A stretch of DNA of 64,000 nt from an archaeon HR01 (lineage in GTDB: Archaea > Thermoproteota > Nitrososphaeria_A > Caldarchaeales > Caldarchaeaceae), in contig BEHD01000011.1 in assembly GCA_002898355.1 (NCBI GenBank), forward strand, positions 1-64,000, written 5' to 3'. Both the position numbers and the translations under genes were made by a program. Positions 8,203 to 16,579 of the stretch are shown piece by piece; the first letter of the stretch is position 1, and every line of letters starts with the position of its first letter. Under the pieces are notes generated by a model. The model ran no database searches and had not been told where the DNA came from. It saw only the letters and a program-made list of their open reading frames with translations.

Positions 8203-9234
8203 CTAGGATACCCTCCTCAAGGTTCTCTGGACCACTGTGAGGGATATGAGGATGCAGCCTATGACGGCGTAGACCAGTGGGAAGGGTATCTGAATCATCC
8301 TCTGCATGTTTTGGGCTCCTATCATGATGTATCCGAAGAAGAGGCTGGAGAGGGCTACCCCCAATGGGTGGGCTCCACCAAGCATGGCTACAGCTATAGA
8401 GATGTATCCGAACCCTGTCTCTGCATATCCGGCGTCCATTCTGTAGAGTACACCCATGATGTGTAGCGCCCCAGCCAAGCCTGCGGCTGCGCCTGATATT
8501 ATCATCGCTTTAAAGAGGGTCCATTCAACGCTTATGCCCGAGGTTCTGGCTGCCTCGGGGTTGAGGCCTACAGCCCTCACCTTCAATCCGAAGTAGGTTC
8601 TCTCCATCAGGATATAGAAGACGGCTGCGGCCGCTATTGCGAGGATTAGGGATGCGCTGAGCCGTGTGCCCTCTATCAGGATGGGCATCCTTAAATCCTG
8701 TGGAAGCACGTCGCTGAGGGGGTATCCAGCCGAGAACCTACCCCTTATCGGCCCGTCGAGGGCCCACCACATTACGCTGACGGCCACAAGGTTGAGTAGG
8801 AGGGTTACGACTATCTCGTTGCCTCCGAACCTGGACCTTATAACGGCTGGGACGAGGGCCCAGAAGGCGCCTCCAGCTATGCCTCCTAATATCATGACGG
8901 GTGGGAGTAGGGGTGTCGGGAGGTATGGTGAGAGGTATTTCCAGGTCATGAGGTTGAATATGCTGCCTATGAGGAACTGTCCTTCAGCTCCCACATTCCA
9001 TATCCCCGCCCTTATTCCCAGCCCTATCCCCTCGGATATGACGAGGAGGGCTGTGAACCAGACTAGGACTTCTCCTATGTTGTAGAGGTCTGAGACGGGT
9101 GCGAGGAGGAGTGTGGAGAGGGCGAGACCTATGTCAGAGCCTGTGGCTAGGACTATGACAAGTCCTAGGCCGAGACCGACCCCGGCTGCTCCTAGGTTGA
9201 TGGCTGAGATGCGAAAAAATTTGGGGAGGTTCAT
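8203..9234 (-). CDS. ABC transporter permease (NupP/YufP-like, BMP-type system)
   Basis: A 343-residue permease with multiple hydrophobic helices. The conserved GLGIRAGIWNVGAEGQFLIGS and LKVRAVGLNPEAARTSGI segments match the first permease of BMP/nucleoside ABC importers. The ORF track extends it by 91 residues to 9507, but that extension is hydrophilic, non-family-like and overlaps the BMP gene in another frame. The ATG at 9234, 12 nt after the BMP stop, gives MNLPKFFRIS followed directly by a membrane helix, so I use it. It sits between the binding-protein gene and the second permease in one transcription unit. Confidence 0.88.
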   Translation of the reverse strand: MNLPKFFRISAINLGAAGVGLGLGLVIVLATGSDIGLALSTLLLAPVSDLYNIGEVLVWFTALLVISEGIGLGIRAGIWNVGAEGQFLIGSIFNLMTWKYLSPYLPTPLLPPVMILGGIAGGAFWALVPAVIRSRFGGNEIVVTLLLNLVAVSVMWWALDGPIRGRFSAGYPLSDVLPQDLRMPILIEGTRLSASLILAIAAAAVFYILMERTYFGLKVRAVGLNPEAARTSGISVEWTLFKAMIISGAAAGLAGALHIMGVLYRMDAGYAETGFGYISIAVAMLGGAHPLGVALSSLFFGYIMIGAQNMQRMIQIPFPLVYAVIGCILISLTVVQRTLRRVS

Positions 9235-9245
9235 GTGTTGGCTTT

Positions 9246-10493
9246 CTAGAGACCCTCGGCTCTGGCGGCTGATGGCTTGCACTCCGGTTTTTCGGGTTGG
9301 TCGAAGCATGTATAGTCGAAGACTATCTTGAGGGTTCCCTCCAGTATCTTGTTGTAGAGGGACATGGCTTCTTTGCGGATATCTTCGGGGACGTTCTTTC
9401 CTATGCTTATAGTTACTATACCAGCCGCCATGGTGGCTGTGTGGAAGCCGTTCTTCCATGTCCCCCTCACGTAGTCCTTGAGGGCTGTGTCGAAGAGTAT
9501 AGCCCATTTGAAGACTATGGAGCCCATCAGCTTCTGTATGTCAGGCCTGAGGGTTGGCAGGTCGGCGTAGACCGATGAAGTCCAGACGTTCTTCTCCACC
9601 GCTGCCTCCGTCACACCGACGTCTATGCCGTCTCCACTGGAGGAGACTACATCGGCGCCTGCGGCCACCATGGATTCTGCTGCCTTCTTCGCCCCTGCGA
9701 CATCAGCCCATGATAGCGGCATATATGCCTCGAGGACTTCGGCGTTGGGGTTGGCCAGGTGGACGCCGAGCTTGAAGGCTTCATGCCCCTCCCAGATAGA
9801 TGGGACACGTCCACCACCTACTATACCCACCTTGTTGGTCTTAGTCAGCTTGCCAGCCATGTAACCCATGAGGAACCCTCCCTCACCAAGCGTCATCCAG
9901 ATGTTATAGACGTTGGGCGCGACCTGGGCTCCAGGCTCGAAGACGCCGACCAGACCCGGCGCACAGTCAACACATACAAACATGGTGTTGGGGAACTGGG
10001 GGGCTATCTTGTGGAACATCACCATATACTGTATTCCCTGCCCTATTATCACGTTGTATCCTCTCCTAGCATAATCTACAGCATATGGTTCAGCCTTTGT
10101 ACCGTCGAAGAGGTTTCTCTCGACGGAGAGTTCGAAGCCGTAAAGGTTCTTGAGGGTTGTGACGGCTTCGTAGGCGGCATAGTTCCATGAGTTATCCTTC
10201 TCATCGATGGGGAGGATTAGCAGGACTTTCAGGTCTGAGAAGGGTGTCTTTCCCGGAGCGGTCACCGTCGCAGTCTGTGTCACTGTCCTCTCGACTGATG
10301 TTGTTGCGGTTACGGTGGATACCTGTGTAATGGTTGCCTGACCTCCGACTGTCTGCGTAATGGTTACCTCCCTTCCGCCTGTCAGCTGACCGAGGGCCAA
10401 CGCACCTATCGCCAGCCCGACGACTAGGGCGACAACAACGGATACAGCGGCAACGGTGGAGCTAACACCAACAACATCTTTTTTCCCGGACAT
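9246..10493 (-). CDS. BMP-family (PnrA/Med-like) ABC substrate-binding protein
   Basis: This 415-residue protein has an N-terminal membrane anchor (about residues 15-38), then a long Thr/Val/Gln-rich linker (around residues 43-85) that tethers the binding domain outside the cell. The binding domain begins at DLKVLLILP and includes a GFLMGYMAGKLTKTNKVGIVGG stretch typical of Bmp/Med proteins, which bind purine nucleosides in characterised members (PnrA). First gene of the minus-strand importer operon. The same style of linker (TVGGQ and TATVTAPG) appears in the binding protein at 58451-60142. Substrate is inferred from family only. Confidence 0.88.
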   Translation of the reverse strand: MSGKKDVVGVSSTVAAVSVVVALVVGLAIGALALGQLTGGREVTITQTVGGQATITQVSTVTATTSVERTVTQTATVTAPGKTPFSDLKVLLILPIDEKDNSWNYAAYEAVTTLKNLYGFELSVERNLFDGTKAEPYAVDYARRGYNVIIGQGIQYMVMFHKIAPQFPNTMFVCVDCAPGLVGVFEPGAQVAPNVYNIWMTLGEGGFLMGYMAGKLTKTNKVGIVGGGRVPSIWEGHEAFKLGVHLANPNAEVLEAYMPLSWADVAGAKKAAESMVAAGADVVSSSGDGIDVGVTEAAVEKNVWTSSVYADLPTLRPDIQKLMGSIVFKWAILFDTALKDYVRGTWKNGFHTATMAAGIVTISIGKNVPEDIRKEAMSLYNKILEGTLKIVFDYTCFDQPEKPECKPSAARAEGL

Positions 10494-10615
10494 ACAGCTA
10501 TCCCTCTCAAAATCCTATAGATAAGCTTTTCCATAAAAAGCATCCACGACTCTGTGTCCATCATTATACGGTCAAAGCGGAAACAGTTAAAGAACGACGC
10601 CCAACCTAAAAAATA

Positions 10616-10625
10616 ATTTATATAA
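10616..10625 (+). promoter_or_regulatory. TATA-like box for first molybdenum hydroxylase gene
   Basis: A very AT-rich ATTTATATAA lies about 31-40 nt upstream of ATG 10656, in the 160-nt gap between the divergent BMP gene and this oxidoreductase. Confidence 0.4.
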
Positions 10626-10655
10626 TCTGATGGTGTCTCAGACCCTATCACGGCC

Positions 10656-12980
10656 ATGACCTCGTCTAGGTTTCTTGGGAGGGCGATGCTCCGTAAAGAG
10701 GATACACACCATCTAACTGGTATGGGCTCATTTGTGGATGATTTCCATCTACCACAGATGGTTTACGGTGCGGTTGTGAGGAGTCAGTATGCCCACGCCC
10801 GAATCCTGTCCATAGATGTGGGGAGGGCGTTGAGGATGCCCGGTGTTCTGGCCGCCTATACGTGGGAGTCTCTGGGTGAGCTGGCTCAGAATCTACCCCC
10901 CAGCGTCTCACCCCTCCAAGCATATCCTATACGTTATAAGACCCATTACGCCCTGTCGAGGGATAAGGTGAGGTATGTAGGTGAGCCTGTCGCCTTCATA
11001 GTGGCCGAGAACCAATACCTGGCTAGGGATGCCGTAGAACTGGTGGAGGTGGAGTACGAGCCTCTACCACCTGTGGTGGATGTGGAGGAGGCTGTCAAGC
11101 CCGGCTCATCCCTGGTCCATGAAGACATGCCCAATAACATAGCTGCCGAGAAAGATGTAGATGTGGGAGACTATGAGGCTGCGGAGGCCAGCGCCGATGT
11201 TGTGGTGAGGGAGAGGCTGGTGTTTAACCGTGGTGCGGGCCAGAGCATAGAACCTAGGGCTGTCCTAGCCCAATACGATAGACGAACATCCAGCCTGACC
11301 GTCTGGGACTCAACCCAGGCACCCATCCCAATAAGAAACGGGCTGGCCAAACTCCTCGGACTACCCGACTCGAGGGTGAGGGTGATAGCCCCAGACGTAG
11401 GGGGAGGCTTCGGACCCAAGATCATGCTCTTCTACCCCGAGGAGATCTTGGTGCCCTTCGCAGCCATGCAGCTTGGGCGGCCTGTCAAATGGGTGGAGAC
11501 CAGAACAGAGTATAGTATGTGCGCCAACCAGGAGAGGCATCAGGTCCACTATGTGAGGGCTGCCTTCTCCAAGGATGGAAGGATACTCGGTCTGGCTGAC
11601 AGCTTCCTAGTGGATACCGGCGCCTACACACCTTATGGCGTGATGGTGCCTATCATCACCATGTGCACAACGCCCGGACCCTACAGGATTAGGAATATGA
11701 GGTTCCACTTCAAATCCGTCTTCACCAATAAGACGATAGTGAGTCCTGTCAGAGGCGCTGGCAGGCCTACTGCGGTCTTCGTGATGGAGAGGGTGATGGA
11801 TAGGGCGGCCAGAATACTGGGGTTGGGAAGGGAAGCGGTGAGGAGGATAAACCTGATAAAGCCGGATGAATTTCCGTGGGAGACAGGCCTTATCTACCAG
11901 GATGGAGCGCCCAACACATACGACTCCGGAAACTACCCAGCCCTACTGGAGAGGCTCCTCGAGATATCCGAGGCTACGAGGTGGGAGGCCGTCAAGAGGG
12001 AGGAGAGCCGCCAGGGTAGAAGGGTTGGGTTCGGCCTCGCATTATATGTCGAGGGAGCTGGCGTGGGGCCTTACGAGATGGCACGTGTGAGGGTGGGGCT
12101 GGATGGTAGGGTATCTGTCTCAACAGGTGTAGGGTCCCAGGGCCAGGGGCATCAGACGGTCCTAGCCCAGGTGGCCGCCGAGGTCCTAGGGGTGGACCCA
12201 TCAACGGTGGATGTTGTGGTGGGTGACACCGCCCGGATGGAGTGGGGTGTGGGTACCTTCGCCAGCAGGTCAGCCTCAGTGGCGGCACCCGCCGTGTACA
12301 AAGCAGCTATGAAGGTGAGGGAGAAGATATTGAGGCTGGCCTCTAAAGCACTGGAGGCTAGGCCTGAGGACCTGTATCTCGAGAATGGCAGGGTTTACGT
12401 GAGGGGTGTGCCTGAAAGCAGCATGACATTGGGGGAGCTGGCTGTCCTAGCCACGCCCCTGAGGGGGACGATAAACGAGGCGCCGGGCCTCGAGGCCACA
12501 GATTTCTTCAGCCCGCAGAGGTCTGTCTACAGCAGCGGAGGATGTGTGGTCAAGGTGGAGGTGGATGAGGAGACGGGCAGGGTTGAGGTGAGGAAGCTCT
12601 GGATAATCCACGACTGTGGAGAGATGATAAACCCCCTCATAGTGGAGGGACAGGTCTTGGGCGGCATCTCCATGGGACTGGGCATAACATTAATGGAGGA
12701 GATAGCCCATGACGAGAACGGCAACCCTCTCACCACAACATTCGCCGACTACCTCATCCCCTCGGCCACCGACATACCGCAGCAGATAGTGATGGAACAT
12801 CATATAACACGAACACCTATGAACCCCCTCGGCACCAAGGGTGTGGGAGAGGCCGGAGTCATACCCATACCAGCAGCCATAGCCTCAGCTGTGGACGACG
12901 CGCTGGACTACCGCATATTCGTGGCCGAGTCGCCGATAAAAACCGAGAAGATACTCCGGAGCCTTAAAGGGGTGAGTTAA
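10656..12980 (+). CDS. Xanthine dehydrogenase/CO dehydrogenase-family molybdopterin large subunit (copy 1)
   Basis: A 774-residue molybdenum-binding subunit. The N-terminal ~125 residues are the a/b hammerhead domain (RKEDTHHLTGMGSFVDD, YGAVVRSQYAHARI). The rest is the MoCo-binding region, with PDVGGGFGPK, SPVRGAGRPTAVFVMERVMD, GSQGQGHQTVLAQ and the C-terminal GTKGVGEAGV containing the catalytic Glu. It hydroxylates a heterocycle or aldehyde, or oxidises a related substrate. The loop reads VRGAGRP, closer to form II (AYRGAGR) than to true CO dehydrogenase (AYRCSFR). No FAD or 2Fe-2S subunit is encoded in the window, so partners must lie elsewhere. Located next to the nucleoside-type importer and AllFGH-like genes, which suggests a purine or related substrate. 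Confidence 0.9.
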   Translation: MTSSRFLGRAMLRKEDTHHLTGMGSFVDDFHLPQMVYGAVVRSQYAHARILSIDVGRALRMPGVLAAYTWESLGELAQNLPPSVSPLQAYPIRYKTHYALSRDKVRYVGEPVAFIVAENQYLARDAVELVEVEYEPLPPVVDVEEAVKPGSSLVHEDMPNNIAAEKDVDVGDYEAAEASADVVVRERLVFNRGAGQSIEPRAVLAQYDRRTSSLTVWDSTQAPIPIRNGLAKLLGLPDSRVRVIAPDVGGGFGPKIMLFYPEEILVPFAAMQLGRPVKWVETRTEYSMCANQERHQVHYVRAAFSKDGRILGLADSFLVDTGAYTPYGVMVPIITMCTTPGPYRIRNMRFHFKSVFTNKTIVSPVRGAGRPTAVFVMERVMDRAARILGLGREAVRRINLIKPDEFPWETGLIYQDGAPNTYDSGNYPALLERLLEISEATRWEAVKREESRQGRRVGFGLALYVEGAGVGPYEMARVRVGLDGRVSVSTGVGSQGQGHQTVLAQVAAEVLGVDPSTVDVVVGDTARMEWGVGTFASRSASVAAPAVYKAAMKVREKILRLASKALEARPEDLYLENGRVYVRGVPESSMTLGELAVLATPLRGTINEAPGLEATDFFSPQRSVYSSGGCVVKVEVDEETGRVEVRKLWIIHDCGEMINPLIVEGQVLGGISMGLGITLMEEIAHDENGNPLTTTFADYLIPSATDIPQQIVMEHHITRTPMNPLGTKGVGEAGVIPIPAAIASAVDDALDYRIFVAESPIKTEKILRSLKGVS

Positions 12981-13365
12981 TCCTACGGGCTATTTCATCC
13001 CTATCGGTGAGGTCTTCAGACGCCGAGAAGGCCACCAGCCTGGGCGGCTCAATCTTCCTCCTTCCCGAATCCTGGCTTATGAGAGAGTATCGCAGCCCAA
13101 AATCATGCAGCTCCCTCAACCCAACAGCGATCACCAGATATCTCCGCTTGATGTATTCCTCGGCCTGATCCATCACAGGCTCTAGGTATCCGATCCATCT
13201 CTCCTCAGGGTATGAGGCCTCGGGCATCTTCAAAATGCCATAGCCCAGGTCTCTTAGAACCTCATACACCAATGTTTTCTGGGGGAGGCCAGCGTATCTG
13301 GATGGGTTGATGAAGTAGTCGGCTACGAGGGCCAGCTTGAAGGATCTGTAGTCCTTTGTGTCCAT
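12964..13365 (-). CDS. Hypothetical protein, 133 aa
   Basis: I do not recognise this family. The sequence is soluble, with a basic N-terminal part (DTKDYRSFKLALVADYF) and a middle region with RRYLVIAVGLRELHDFGLRY. No Cys, membrane segment or clear motif is seen. It overlaps the convergent molybdenum hydroxylase gene by 17 nt and lies 9 nt after the stop of the DUF523-like gene, so it is probably co-transcribed with that gene. Codon use looks like its neighbours. Function unknown. Confidence 0.5.
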   Translation of the reverse strand: MDTKDYRSFKLALVADYFINPSRYAGLPQKTLVYEVLRDLGYGILKMPEASYPEERWIGYLEPVMDQAEEYIKRRYLVIAVGLRELHDFGLRYSLISQDSGRRKIEPPRLVAFSASEDLTDRDEIARRINSPL

Positions 13366-13374
13366 AAACCATCC

Positions 13375-13917
13375 TCACTCGAAGAACCTATCCAGCTCCT
13401 TAACCGCCTCATCCATCTTGAAGCCTGGGACATCCATGGGGACACCTGTCTCGCCGTCAAAGGCAAGGCCACGGCGGGCCAGCTCCTCCTCAAGCTCCTC
13501 AATCCAGACACCCTTGCCGGGTACCACCTGATACTGTTCAAGGCTTGCAAATGGCCTTCCACCCCAGCTGGCATTTCGGCCCGTAAGCCTCACACCCGAT
13601 GACGGGCTTCCATCCAACCCAACCAGATACACCTTACACCCAGCCCTCTTATAATACTCCACCAAGTCTGCGGTAGACCTAGCGATGGCCCTACAGTGTT
13701 TTCTATATCCCGGCGTATCATACTGGTCCTTGGTCTGCCACCACCTGTTCACACCCATAAAAGTAAGCTCCGGACATGGGAGCTGCTCCACCTCATACCC
13801 TTTCCTCCTCAATAGGTCCACGATGGGGTAGACCACGCCGGGGTAGAACGCGAACTGGGCCACCTTAGCATTCTGATTTAGCAGGCAGTTGGCCAGAAAA
13901 ACAACCTTCCTAACCAT
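13375..13917 (-). CDS. DUF523/TudS-related protein with altered cysteine
   Basis: About 180 residues. The N-terminus VVFLANCLLNQNAKV and the later LPCPELTFMGVNRWWQ and LVGLDGSPSSGV correspond to the ACLLG, CPE and SPSCG motifs of DUF523 proteins (one member is the thiouracil desulfurase TudS). The Cys of SPSCG is Ser here, so one of the three expected cluster ligands is missing. The start at ATG 13917 is preferred over 13941 because a TATA-like box lies about 30 nt upstream. Its place between a molybdenum hydroxylase and AllH-like gene hints at a role in nucleobase or sulfur chemistry, but this is inference. Confidence 0.55.
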   Translation of the reverse strand: MVRKVVFLANCLLNQNAKVAQFAFYPGVVYPIVDLLRRKGYEVEQLPCPELTFMGVNRWWQTKDQYDTPGYRKHCRAIARSTADLVEYYKRAGCKVYLVGLDGSPSSGVRLTGRNASWGGRPFASLEQYQVVPGKGVWIEELEEELARRGLAFDGETGVPMDVPGFKMDEAVKELDRFFE

Positions 13918-13943
13918 GGCTGGGAAAAGGTTTGAAGACACAA

Positions 13944-13952
13944 CATATATAG
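13944..13952 (-). promoter_or_regulatory. TATA-like box for DUF523-like gene
   Basis: CTATATATG on the minus strand, 27-35 nt upstream of ATG 13917, supporting the shorter start of that gene as a leaderless transcript. Confidence 0.45.
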
Positions 13953-13990
13953 ATTTTCTTCTCTAGGATTCGTCGTAGGCCCCTAAAACA

Positions 13991-13999
13991 ATTATATTT
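13991..13999 (+). promoter_or_regulatory. TATA-like box for DUF2877 gene
   Basis: ATTATATTT lies 28-36 nt upstream of the TTG at 14027, the usual spacing for a leaderless archaeal message. It is divergent from the promoter of the DUF523-like gene 40 nt away. Confidence 0.45.
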
Positions 14000-14026
14000 C
14001 TCCGGAGTTGTTATGGTGGCCGGTTC

Positions 14027-14863
14027 TTGAGAGATGTGGATGTGCTGGCTGGTCTAGAGGCCTTGAAGATAATGGATAGGGATGCCTCAGGCTGGGTGGA
14101 ATCTGTCTCACGGAAGGCGATCTATCTAAGAACCGTATCCGACGACATCCTCATCCTCTCGGCAGAACCTCTAACACCCTACACACTCGTAGTCGGTAAA
14201 GAATGGCCTAAGGTCCAAGAAGTAGCCGAGAAAGGTATGGAGGTATGGAGGGATGGGGGGGCTATTATTCTCGGTGGGAGGACGGCTTTGAGAATCAGAG
14301 GATGCACTGACGACTCGCCCATACCGACGGGGTGTCTGCCGGAAAAAGAGAACCTGCTAATAGCTAGGAAGGTAGTCCAGGTTCTGGCGTCGATATCTCA
14401 CGACGAAGTCATACCTGAGGGTGTGAAGATTCTGAGGGAGAGAGGTCCCGACATGGAGATGCTGAAGACCCTGATAGGACGTGGCATCGGCGCCACACCA
14501 TCCGGCGACGACTTCATAGCTGGAACCCTTCTAGGACTACACATCATAGGTGGGAGAGAGAGCACAGAACCGTTGAAGAGAGGGCTCCAAACCGGGACAG
14601 GATGGCTCAGCAGATGCATCGTCGAACATTCATCCCACGGCTGCACATACACACCGCTGGCCCGCCTATGCCGGACCATGGCATCCGACGGAGATGTGGT
14701 TGAGTGGGTCTCTAGGACAGTACGGATAGGCTCCACCACAGGCCTCTCAACGATGGTAGGCTTGCTGGAGACTTTCGGCTATTACTATAAGAGCTTGTCG
14801 AGGACATCCTCCAGGTCCTTCTCCAGCTCCGGCGGCGGCCTCCAGCTAACCTCCACCACCTGA
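14027..14863 (+). CDS. allH: DUF2877 protein, AllH/YlbF homologue (oxamate carbamoyltransferase component)
   Basis: 278 residues with the family hallmark GIGATPSGDDFIAGTLLGL (about residues 157-175) and a late TTGLSTMVGLLE segment. In Escherichia coli the homologue AllH (formerly YlbF) is one of three proteins, AllFGH, reported to make oxamate carbamoyltransferase, which acts on oxalurate in anaerobic allantoin breakdown. The AllF and AllG homologues are adjacent here. The start is a TTG with a TATA-like box at the expected distance. The last ~25 residues (Ser/Thr-rich) overlap a small gene on the other strand by 79 nt and look non-conserved, so the C-terminus may have been extended into that gene. 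Family assignment is strong; the reaction in this archaeon is inferred. Confidence 0.82.
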   Translation: MRDVDVLAGLEALKIMDRDASGWVESVSRKAIYLRTVSDDILILSAEPLTPYTLVVGKEWPKVQEVAEKGMEVWRDGGAIILGGRTALRIRGCTDDSPIPTGCLPEKENLLIARKVVQVLASISHDEVIPEGVKILRERGPDMEMLKTLIGRGIGATPSGDDFIAGTLLGLHIIGGRESTEPLKRGLQTGTGWLSRCIVEHSSHGCTYTPLARLCRTMASDGDVVEWVSRTVRIGSTTGLSTMVGLLETFGYYYKSLSRTSSRSFSSSGGGLQLTSTT

Positions 14864-14934
14864 ACACCCTGTTGACGGAGGCTATCAGCGAAGAGTGAGA
14901 CGCCTATGGAGAGGACTTTGTCCACATTCCTCAT
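14785..14934 (-). CDS. 49-residue satellite protein coupled to FdrA (AllG N-terminal-like segment)
   Basis: Not in the ORF track. ATG 14934 overlaps the fdrA stop in an ATGA arrangement, a sign of translational coupling. The translation starts MRNVDKVLSIGVSLFADSL and contains QGVQVVEVSWRPP. This VxNVG..xFA..L..QGVxVVxVxWRPP pattern is what I remember from the N-terminus of bacterial DUF1116/YlbE proteins (or the linked FdrA region). The DUF1116 gene at 17399 lacks it. I therefore read this as the same segment encoded as its own gene, giving a four-piece enzyme. It overlaps the convergent DUF2877 gene by 79 nt. The motif is clear; the correspondence rests on memory of the family. Confidence 0.7.
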   Translation of the reverse strand: MRNVDKVLSIGVSLFADSLRQQGVQVVEVSWRPPPELEKDLEDVLDKLL

Positions 14935-16472
14935 CTGCTAGCAATCAACTCCCTTGAGAGGTTCTCCAACATTTCTGGGTCTCCCAGGCCGCAGGCAGCC
15001 CCATATGCTGCGGCTAAGGCGTTTGACGAAGTCATTATCAACGGCCTCTTCCTCAACTCCGCTATCTGAGGCCACTGGGGGTCCGAGACGCTCCCCACAA
15101 CCCTCACCACCAGCTTCGCCCTAGAACCCTGAATTCTCTCCAGCCCCAAATCAGCCAGGGTTCGGGCCACAACATCCCCTGGGGCTCCATAGCCAATTAT
15201 CAAATCCATCAAAACCGCCGAGACATCGGAGCCCTCCAACTCCGAGCTAACCCGCCTATTTCGAAGGCTGGGGTCGATTATTGGGTGGGGCCTACCCTCC
15301 GTAAACTCCTCGGCCCCATAATCAACTATCGTGGCGGCCACAGAGTCGTGGGGGCTCCGAAGCTTCTCCACCCAATCCAGGCCTAGATTGGTGTAGACCT
15401 TGAAACCCGCCTTCCTCCAGATGAACGCCGTCTCGGTGGCCAGGGTCCCACCACAGTAGAAGCCTCGGGGATGGCTTGGACCGGACACAGCACCCATAAG
15501 GGTTGACACCTCCCTCTCCACACCCTCCACCACTGAGGGATATCTACTGGGTTCCAGCATAGAGCATATCCGGAGCGCCAGCCCGTGAATGGTTGACTCA
15601 TGCCTATAGCCCTTCAACTCCCATCCATCGTATCCTAGGAGGCAGGTGATGACAGGTTTGGATGGGTTCACATCGTCCAGCACCCTACCAACAACATCCA
15701 TATCCGACTGCTTGGCCAGCAGGGCGATAACCCTGGTCCCGGCATCCGACTCCAGCCTCTTCAAAGCCTCAGCCGTCATGACGCCGCCCACACGGGCCGT
15801 CAAATCCCTACCTCCAACGCCTATTGCATGGCTCACACCTATCCCAAAACCGTCAAGGATGGTGGTGAGCTCCTGTATCCCCGAGCCGGCTGAGGCCACC
15901 ACACCCACCGGCCCCCTCCCAACCTTGTTGGCGAAGCCGAATCCAACACCAGCAATGATGGATGTTCCCGCTTCAGGCCCCATCACCAGCAACCCCTTCT
16001 CCACAGCCCTCCTCTTCAACTCCACCTCCACATCGAGAGGGACGTGGTCGCTGAAGATGAATAGGTTGACACCATGATCCAGAAGCCGTGAGGCTATCCC
16101 CGAGACATACCTACCCGGAACCGAGATGGATGCATAGGAGATGTCGGGGTTCTCCCTCAAAGCCTCGTCAACACCACCATATCTCAGCCCGGATGTAGGC
16201 CTTGTCTCCAGAACCATCTCACGGGCAGCCCTCAGAACAGCCTCCAGATCACCCGTGGCACGGACCGCTATTATGATGTCGTTGGGGCCTGCACCCTCTC
16301 CATCACCGGCGAGAAGGGCTAGGTCCCGCAGGACTGCCTTGTTGGAGTCTGTGCCCATCACGACGGCTCCGTCCTCCACGCCTGGGAATCCCTTGAGCTT
16401 TTCGGTGGCTTCCATAAGCTGGACCGAGTCCCTGTAGAGGCCTTTTATGACTAGGTTGGCTGTCCTGGCCAC
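14931..16472 (-). CDS. allF: FdrA/AllF homologue, acyl-CoA synthetase-like (oxamate carbamoyltransferase component)
   Basis: 513 residues resembling the alpha subunit of succinyl-CoA synthetase: an N-terminal region beginning NLVIKGLYRDSVQLM (the FdrA signature), a Rossmann-like part with GPEAGTSIIAGVGFGFANKV and GPVGVVASAGSGIQELTTIL, and a ligase-like C-terminal domain. FdrA/AllF with AllG and AllH is reported in E. coli as oxamate carbamoyltransferase. No carbamate kinase, the usual partner that makes ATP from carbamoyl phosphate, is seen in this window. Start is GTG 16472, 24-33 nt after a TATA-like box. It is followed by the coupled 49-residue gene. Confidence 0.85.
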   Translation of the reverse strand: MARTANLVIKGLYRDSVQLMEATEKLKGFPGVEDGAVVMGTDSNKAVLRDLALLAGDGEGAGPNDIIIAVRATGDLEAVLRAAREMVLETRPTSGLRYGGVDEALRENPDISYASISVPGRYVSGIASRLLDHGVNLFIFSDHVPLDVEVELKRRAVEKGLLVMGPEAGTSIIAGVGFGFANKVGRGPVGVVASAGSGIQELTTILDGFGIGVSHAIGVGGRDLTARVGGVMTAEALKRLESDAGTRVIALLAKQSDMDVVGRVLDDVNPSKPVITCLLGYDGWELKGYRHESTIHGLALRICSMLEPSRYPSVVEGVEREVSTLMGAVSGPSHPRGFYCGGTLATETAFIWRKAGFKVYTNLGLDWVEKLRSPHDSVAATIVDYGAEEFTEGRPHPIIDPSLRNRRVSSELEGSDVSAVLMDLIIGYGAPGDVVARTLADLGLERIQGSRAKLVVRVVGSVSDPQWPQIAELRKRPLIMTSSNALAAAYGAACGLGDPEMLENLSRELIASR

Positions 16473-16495
16473 ATTGGCAGGATGTTGCCGGCGGT

Positions 16496-16505
16496 CATTT
16501 AAACC
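16496..16505 (-). promoter_or_regulatory. TATA-like box for fdrA homologue
   Basis: GGTTTAAATG on the minus strand, 24-33 nt upstream of GTG 16472. The leader is too short for a ribosome binding site, suggesting a leaderless message. Confidence 0.45.
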
Positions 16506-16550
16506 ATTAGTCCAGCCGCTTTACTCAAAAGAGGTCGGTGAAAGTGTATC

Positions 16551-16559
16551 TTTTTATAT
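16551..16559 (+). promoter_or_regulatory. TATA-like box for cyclase-family hydrolase gene
   Basis: TTTTTATAT lies 21-29 nt upstream of ATG 16580 and inside the longer ORF-track call, which begins at GTG 16538. This argues that 16580 is the real start. Confidence 0.45.
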
Positions 16560-16579
16560 GTGCGGTGGTTTGTTTAGCC

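Noticed and set aside
9235-9507. N-terminal extension of the permease gene in the ORF track
   Set aside because: Overlaps the BMP gene out of frame, hydrophilic, and the normal permease N-terminus begins at ATG 9234.
10656-12980. Reading the molybdenum hydroxylases as CO dehydrogenase CoxL
   Set aside because: None of the three has the AYRCSFR loop with the active-site Cys of form I CO dehydrogenase.
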